Source: OMOG01 sp041485845 (lineage in GTDB: Bacteria > Acidobacteriota > Terriglobia > Bryobacterales > Bryobacteraceae). From it: a stretch of 8,060 bases of DNA. The notes below the pieces were generated by a model. The model did no database searches, had not been told where the DNA came from, and saw only the letters and a program-made list of their open reading frames with translations. The stretch covers positions 1 through 8,060 of the forward strand of contig JBGPKH010000409.1 in NCBI GenBank assembly GCA_041485845.1. The letters are read 5' to 3'. The translations under genes were made by a program, and so were the position numbers. This document shows, one piece after another, positions 6,324 through 8,060 of the stretch; position 1 is the stretch's first letter, and each line of letters starts with the position of its first letter.

Positions 6324-6509
6324 TTATGCCGCTGGAGTGCCGATGCTTGACAGATCTCCCGTGATGCTCTGATACAGGCTGACTACGGCCGCAGAGAGTT
6401 GGTTCACGGTGGTAATCAGGGCCAGCCCGACGGCGGCCACGATCAAGGCGTATTCCACCAGGTCCTGTCCCTGTTCATCACGGATAAATTGCGTAAATGC
6501 AGTCTTCAT
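6324..6509 (-). CDS. flp: Flp/Fap type IVb major pilin
   Basis: A 61-residue pilin, the expected structural subunit of the Tad fibre. The leader MKTAFTQFIRDEQG ends in Gly14; cleavage by the prepilin peptidase (TadV type) would give Q-D-L-V-E-Y-A-L-I, with Glu at +5 and Tyr at +6, the Flp hallmark. A hydrophobic helix follows (about 17-36: VEYALIVAAVGLALITTVNQL) and a short C-terminus (AVVSLYQSITGDLSSIGTPAA) with several Ser/Thr residues. The ATG overlaps the TPR gene stop as ATGA, with AGAGG about 5 bases upstream inside that gene. A single pilin gene sits here, before the assembly genes. Length and motif make the assignment secure. Confidence 0.96.
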   Translation of the reverse strand: MKTAFTQFIRDEQGQDLVEYALIVAAVGLALITTVNQLSAAVVSLYQSITGDLSSIGTPAA

Positions 6510-7501
6510 TGTTCCTCTTCATTGGCGGGTGTGGCTGCAGGCTTGGCTGCATCCTTCCGCGAATCGTCCAACGGTCCCACAAAGAGCTTCTTAAAACCGG
6601 ACTTCCAGCGATCCCAACCCGACTCGGTTTGCCTGGCCTGGAACGAAGCAGGATTGCCGTCGAGGCGGGAAAGCAACTCCAGGTTCCTGAGGGCCGCCGG
6701 GAAATTGTTATGATACCGAAGCGCTAACTCCAGTTCCTTACGGGCCGCAGTGTAGTTCCCTTTTTCCATCCACACTGCCGCCAGGTTGTTGTGCGCGGTG
6801 GCGGCGTCGGCGGCCGACTGGAAGTTGGCCACCGCGTCTGCGCCTGCATTCTGATTGGCGAGCGCCAGCCCCAAATTGTTACGCGCCACCGGGGAGCGCG
6901 GACTGAGTTTCAAGGCTTCGCGGAATTCCTGGGCGGCCTCGTCGTTCCGCTTCTGCATCAAAAGGTTATAGCCGAGATTGTTGTGCAGCGAGTCCTGTGA
7001 GGCATCCAGTTGAAGGGCTTTCCGGTGCCACGGTTCGCCTTCGGTCCATTGACCGATCTCGTCCTTCAGGATGCCCGCCCAGGAAGCAAAGTCGGGTGAT
7101 TTCTGGGGGTGCTGCCCGAGAAATGCGTCCAGGCCATCAATGGCTTCGTTCCGCCGGTTCATGCCGCGGAGGGCGCGCACCAGCGCCAGTTCGACGTCGC
7201 CCGATTCGGGGAAGCGCCCGGAAGCCAGGCGGCAGATTTCGAGCGCCACGTCGGGATATCCACGTTCTTGGTAGGCCTTCGCCAGTTCCAGGCGGGCCGC
7301 GATGTTGTCCGACTCGGCGGCCACCTTCTCGCGGAGAACGCGCAGTTGGTAGTCGCCGTCTCCGGCGTCCTTGGCGTTGCGGATCTGCCGGTCCCACACG
7401 GTCTGCGTCACCGGTTGCGGCGGGCGGTGGACTACCCGTGTCTGCCGGACGCAGGATACCGTAAGTACCGCCACCACCGCGAGCGTGATTCGTAAACTCA
7501 T
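6506..7501 (-). CDS. TadD-like TPR lipoprotein
   Basis: A 331-residue protein with a lipoprotein signal: hydrophobic segment ITLAVVAVLTVSC with Cys17 as the candidate lipid-attached residue (Thr at -3 is acceptable but not the commonest). The remainder holds several TPR units: about 65-98 (AARLELAKAYQERGYPDVALEICRLA), 170-203 (DSLHNNLGYNLLMQKRNDEAAQEFREALKL), 204-233 (PVARNNLGLALANQNAGADAVANFQSA) and 235-265 (AHNNLAAVWMEKGNYTAARKELELAL). TadD proteins are TPR lipoproteins needed for Tad secretin function; the assignment rests on the TPR plus lipobox pattern and on sitting four bases into the pilin gene. The ATG is 10 bases after the DUF192 stop and has no strong ribosome binding site. It could instead be a generic TPR protein; the context argues for TadD. 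Confidence 0.82.
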   Translation of the reverse strand: MSLRITLAVVAVLTVSCVRQTRVVHRPPQPVTQTVWDRQIRNAKDAGDGDYQLRVLREKVAAESDNIAARLELAKAYQERGYPDVALEICRLASGRFPESGDVELALVRALRGMNRRNEAIDGLDAFLGQHPQKSPDFASWAGILKDEIGQWTEGEPWHRKALQLDASQDSLHNNLGYNLLMQKRNDEAAQEFREALKLSPRSPVARNNLGLALANQNAGADAVANFQSAADAATAHNNLAAVWMEKGNYTAARKELELALRYHNNFPAALRNLELLSRLDGNPASFQARQTESGWDRWKSGFKKLFVGPLDDSRKDAAKPAATPANEEEQ

Positions 7502-7511
7502 GAATTCAAAT

Positions 7512-7865
7512 TCAACCTAGCTCTTCAACGGTCAGCTCGTCGCCCGGCTGGGTGCCGGTCTCGCGGATCGTTCCCGCGGGAAGCTCCAACACCGAATGAG
7601 CAGACAGGCAGGCCGAAAGCCGCCACGCCGGCACGGCGTGCCTTACCTTTTTGACCTTCTTGCGCTTGTCCAGGTACACCAAGTCGATCGGAAATTTCAT
7701 GAAGAACGTATGGACCGATTCGCAAGGGACGATCCACAAGCCTTCGCCGGGCTCCAACCGCGAGTGCTTCAACAGGCCGGTCCGCCGCTTTGCGCTGGTA
7801 TCCGCCATCTCCGCCGCCTGCGCCAAAACGGTTTCGCGGGTCTGATTGCGCACCAATACCTTCAA
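7512..7865 (-). CDS. DUF192 (UPF0127) family protein
   Basis: A protein of up to 117 residues that matches DUF192 along its whole length: KRRTGLLKHSRLEPGEGLWIVPCESVHTFFMKFPIDLVYLDKRKKV (26-71), then AWRLSACLSAHSVLELPAGTI (80-100) and PGDELTV. The family has a small beta-rich fold; its biochemical role is unknown and many members are exported, but no signal peptide is visible here. Start is uncertain: the frame opens with TTG 7865, which lacks a ribosome binding site, while GTG 7853 has AAGG five bases upstream and TTG 7856 sits too close to it. The protein would lose only four residues with GTG 7853. It is 10 bases from the TPR gene, so it probably heads the same transcript; whether it works with the pilus is unknown. 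Confidence 0.9.
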   Translation of the reverse strand: MKVLVRNQTRETVLAQAAEMADTSAKRRTGLLKHSRLEPGEGLWIVPCESVHTFFMKFPIDLVYLDKRKKVKKVRHAVPAWRLSACLSAHSVLELPAGTIRETGTQPGDELTVEELG

Positions 7866-7873
7866 TTTCGAAG

Positions 7874-7879
7874 ACTATA
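7874..7879 (-). promoter_or_regulatory. Possible -10 element of the operon
   Basis: TATAGT on the minus strand lies in the 60-base gap before the DUF192 gene and would start transcription close to 7868, just ahead of the AAGG ribosome binding site. No good TTGACA-like -35 box is present at 16-18 bases (AACACT or CAACAC). The call rests on one hexamer in a GC-rich gap. Confidence 0.25.
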
Positions 7880-7925
7880 ACACGAGTTGGGGGTCGAGTG
7901 TTGCGGGGGGTGAGCCCGGGGGTGC

Positions 7926-8060
7926 TTAAACGTTTTCGGGATCTCTGCCTGGCACCATGTTGTAGGCCTCTTTGGGGTTCAGCGCCTGGCGGACGCTGCC
8001 TTCCAGTTGTTCCAAGGTGGGATGGGCACGGGCCGGTAGTTGTTTTCGAAACTGGGCGCA
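7926..8060 (-). CDS. C-terminal end of an unrecognised protein, partial
   Basis: The last 44 codons and a TAA stop of an open frame that enters from the right edge. The visible end contains CAQFRKQLPARAHPTLEQLE, then VRQALNPKEAYNMVPGRDPENV. It is polar, has no membrane segment, and I do not recognise the family. A tail of a transposase or DNA-binding protein is conceivable but nothing here shows it. It is separated from the DUF192 gene by 60 bases on the same strand. The call depends on the frame continuing upstream, which cannot be seen. Confidence 0.5.
   Translation of the reverse strand, partial: CAQFRKQLPARAHPTLEQLEGSVRQALNPKEAYNMVPGRDPENV

Noticed and set aside
7880..7925. Terminator of the right-edge gene in the gap before DUF192
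   Set aside because: The gap has CCCGGG and C-runs but no stable hairpin followed by a T-run.

Overview
This window is most likely from a high-GC soil acidobacterium. The gene order and protein style resemble the Solibacter/Bryobacter group (Acidobacteriota), but that is an impression from recognition, not a search. Every supported gene lies on the minus strand, so transcription runs from high to low coordinates.

Layout in transcription order: the last 44 codons of an unrecognised gene enter at the right edge (8060 to 7926). A 60-base gap follows, then a DUF192 protein (about 7865 to 7512). Next comes a TadD-like TPR lipoprotein (7501 to 6506), a 61-residue Flp major pilin (6509 to 6324) and a polytopic GT-C-like membrane protein (6309 to 4861). 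After 73 non-coding bases come CpaB/RcpC (4787 to 3900), the CpaC/RcpA secretin (3903 to 2320), a TadG-like protein (2342 to 804), a TadE-like pseudopilin (807 to 316) and a second TadE-like protein cut by the left edge (319 to 1). No stretch of 300 bases lacks a gene.

This is the envelope and pilin half of a Tad (Flp) tight-adherence type IVc pilus locus. Flp is the fibre subunit, CpaB and CpaC form the periplasmic and outer-membrane conduit, TadD is a lipoprotein expected to help the secretin, and the TadE/TadG proteins are minor pilin-like components. The ATPases (TadA, TadZ), platform proteins (TadB, TadC) and prepilin peptidase (TadV) are not in this window and may lie beyond the left edge or elsewhere. 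Four junctions overlap by exactly four bases (ATGA or GTGA), and a fifth overlaps by 23 bases, so translation is probably coupled along the operon.

The most unusual signal is that two successive genes, the secretin and the TadG-like gene, each carry a different palindromic repeat inserted in frame close to the start codon and just before the export or membrane segment. In the secretin it is a 153-base nested inverted repeat with a loop of 12-base tandem repeats. In the TadG-like gene it is about 225 bases of G-rich/C-rich heptad repeats in inverted orientation with G-quadruplex potential. Removing either restores a normal-looking N-terminus. This resembles the in-frame palindromic elements described in Rickettsia, in a different lineage and with different sequences. 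A second point of interest is the GT-C-like membrane protein between the pilin and the assembly genes, a candidate for pilin or surface glycan modification.
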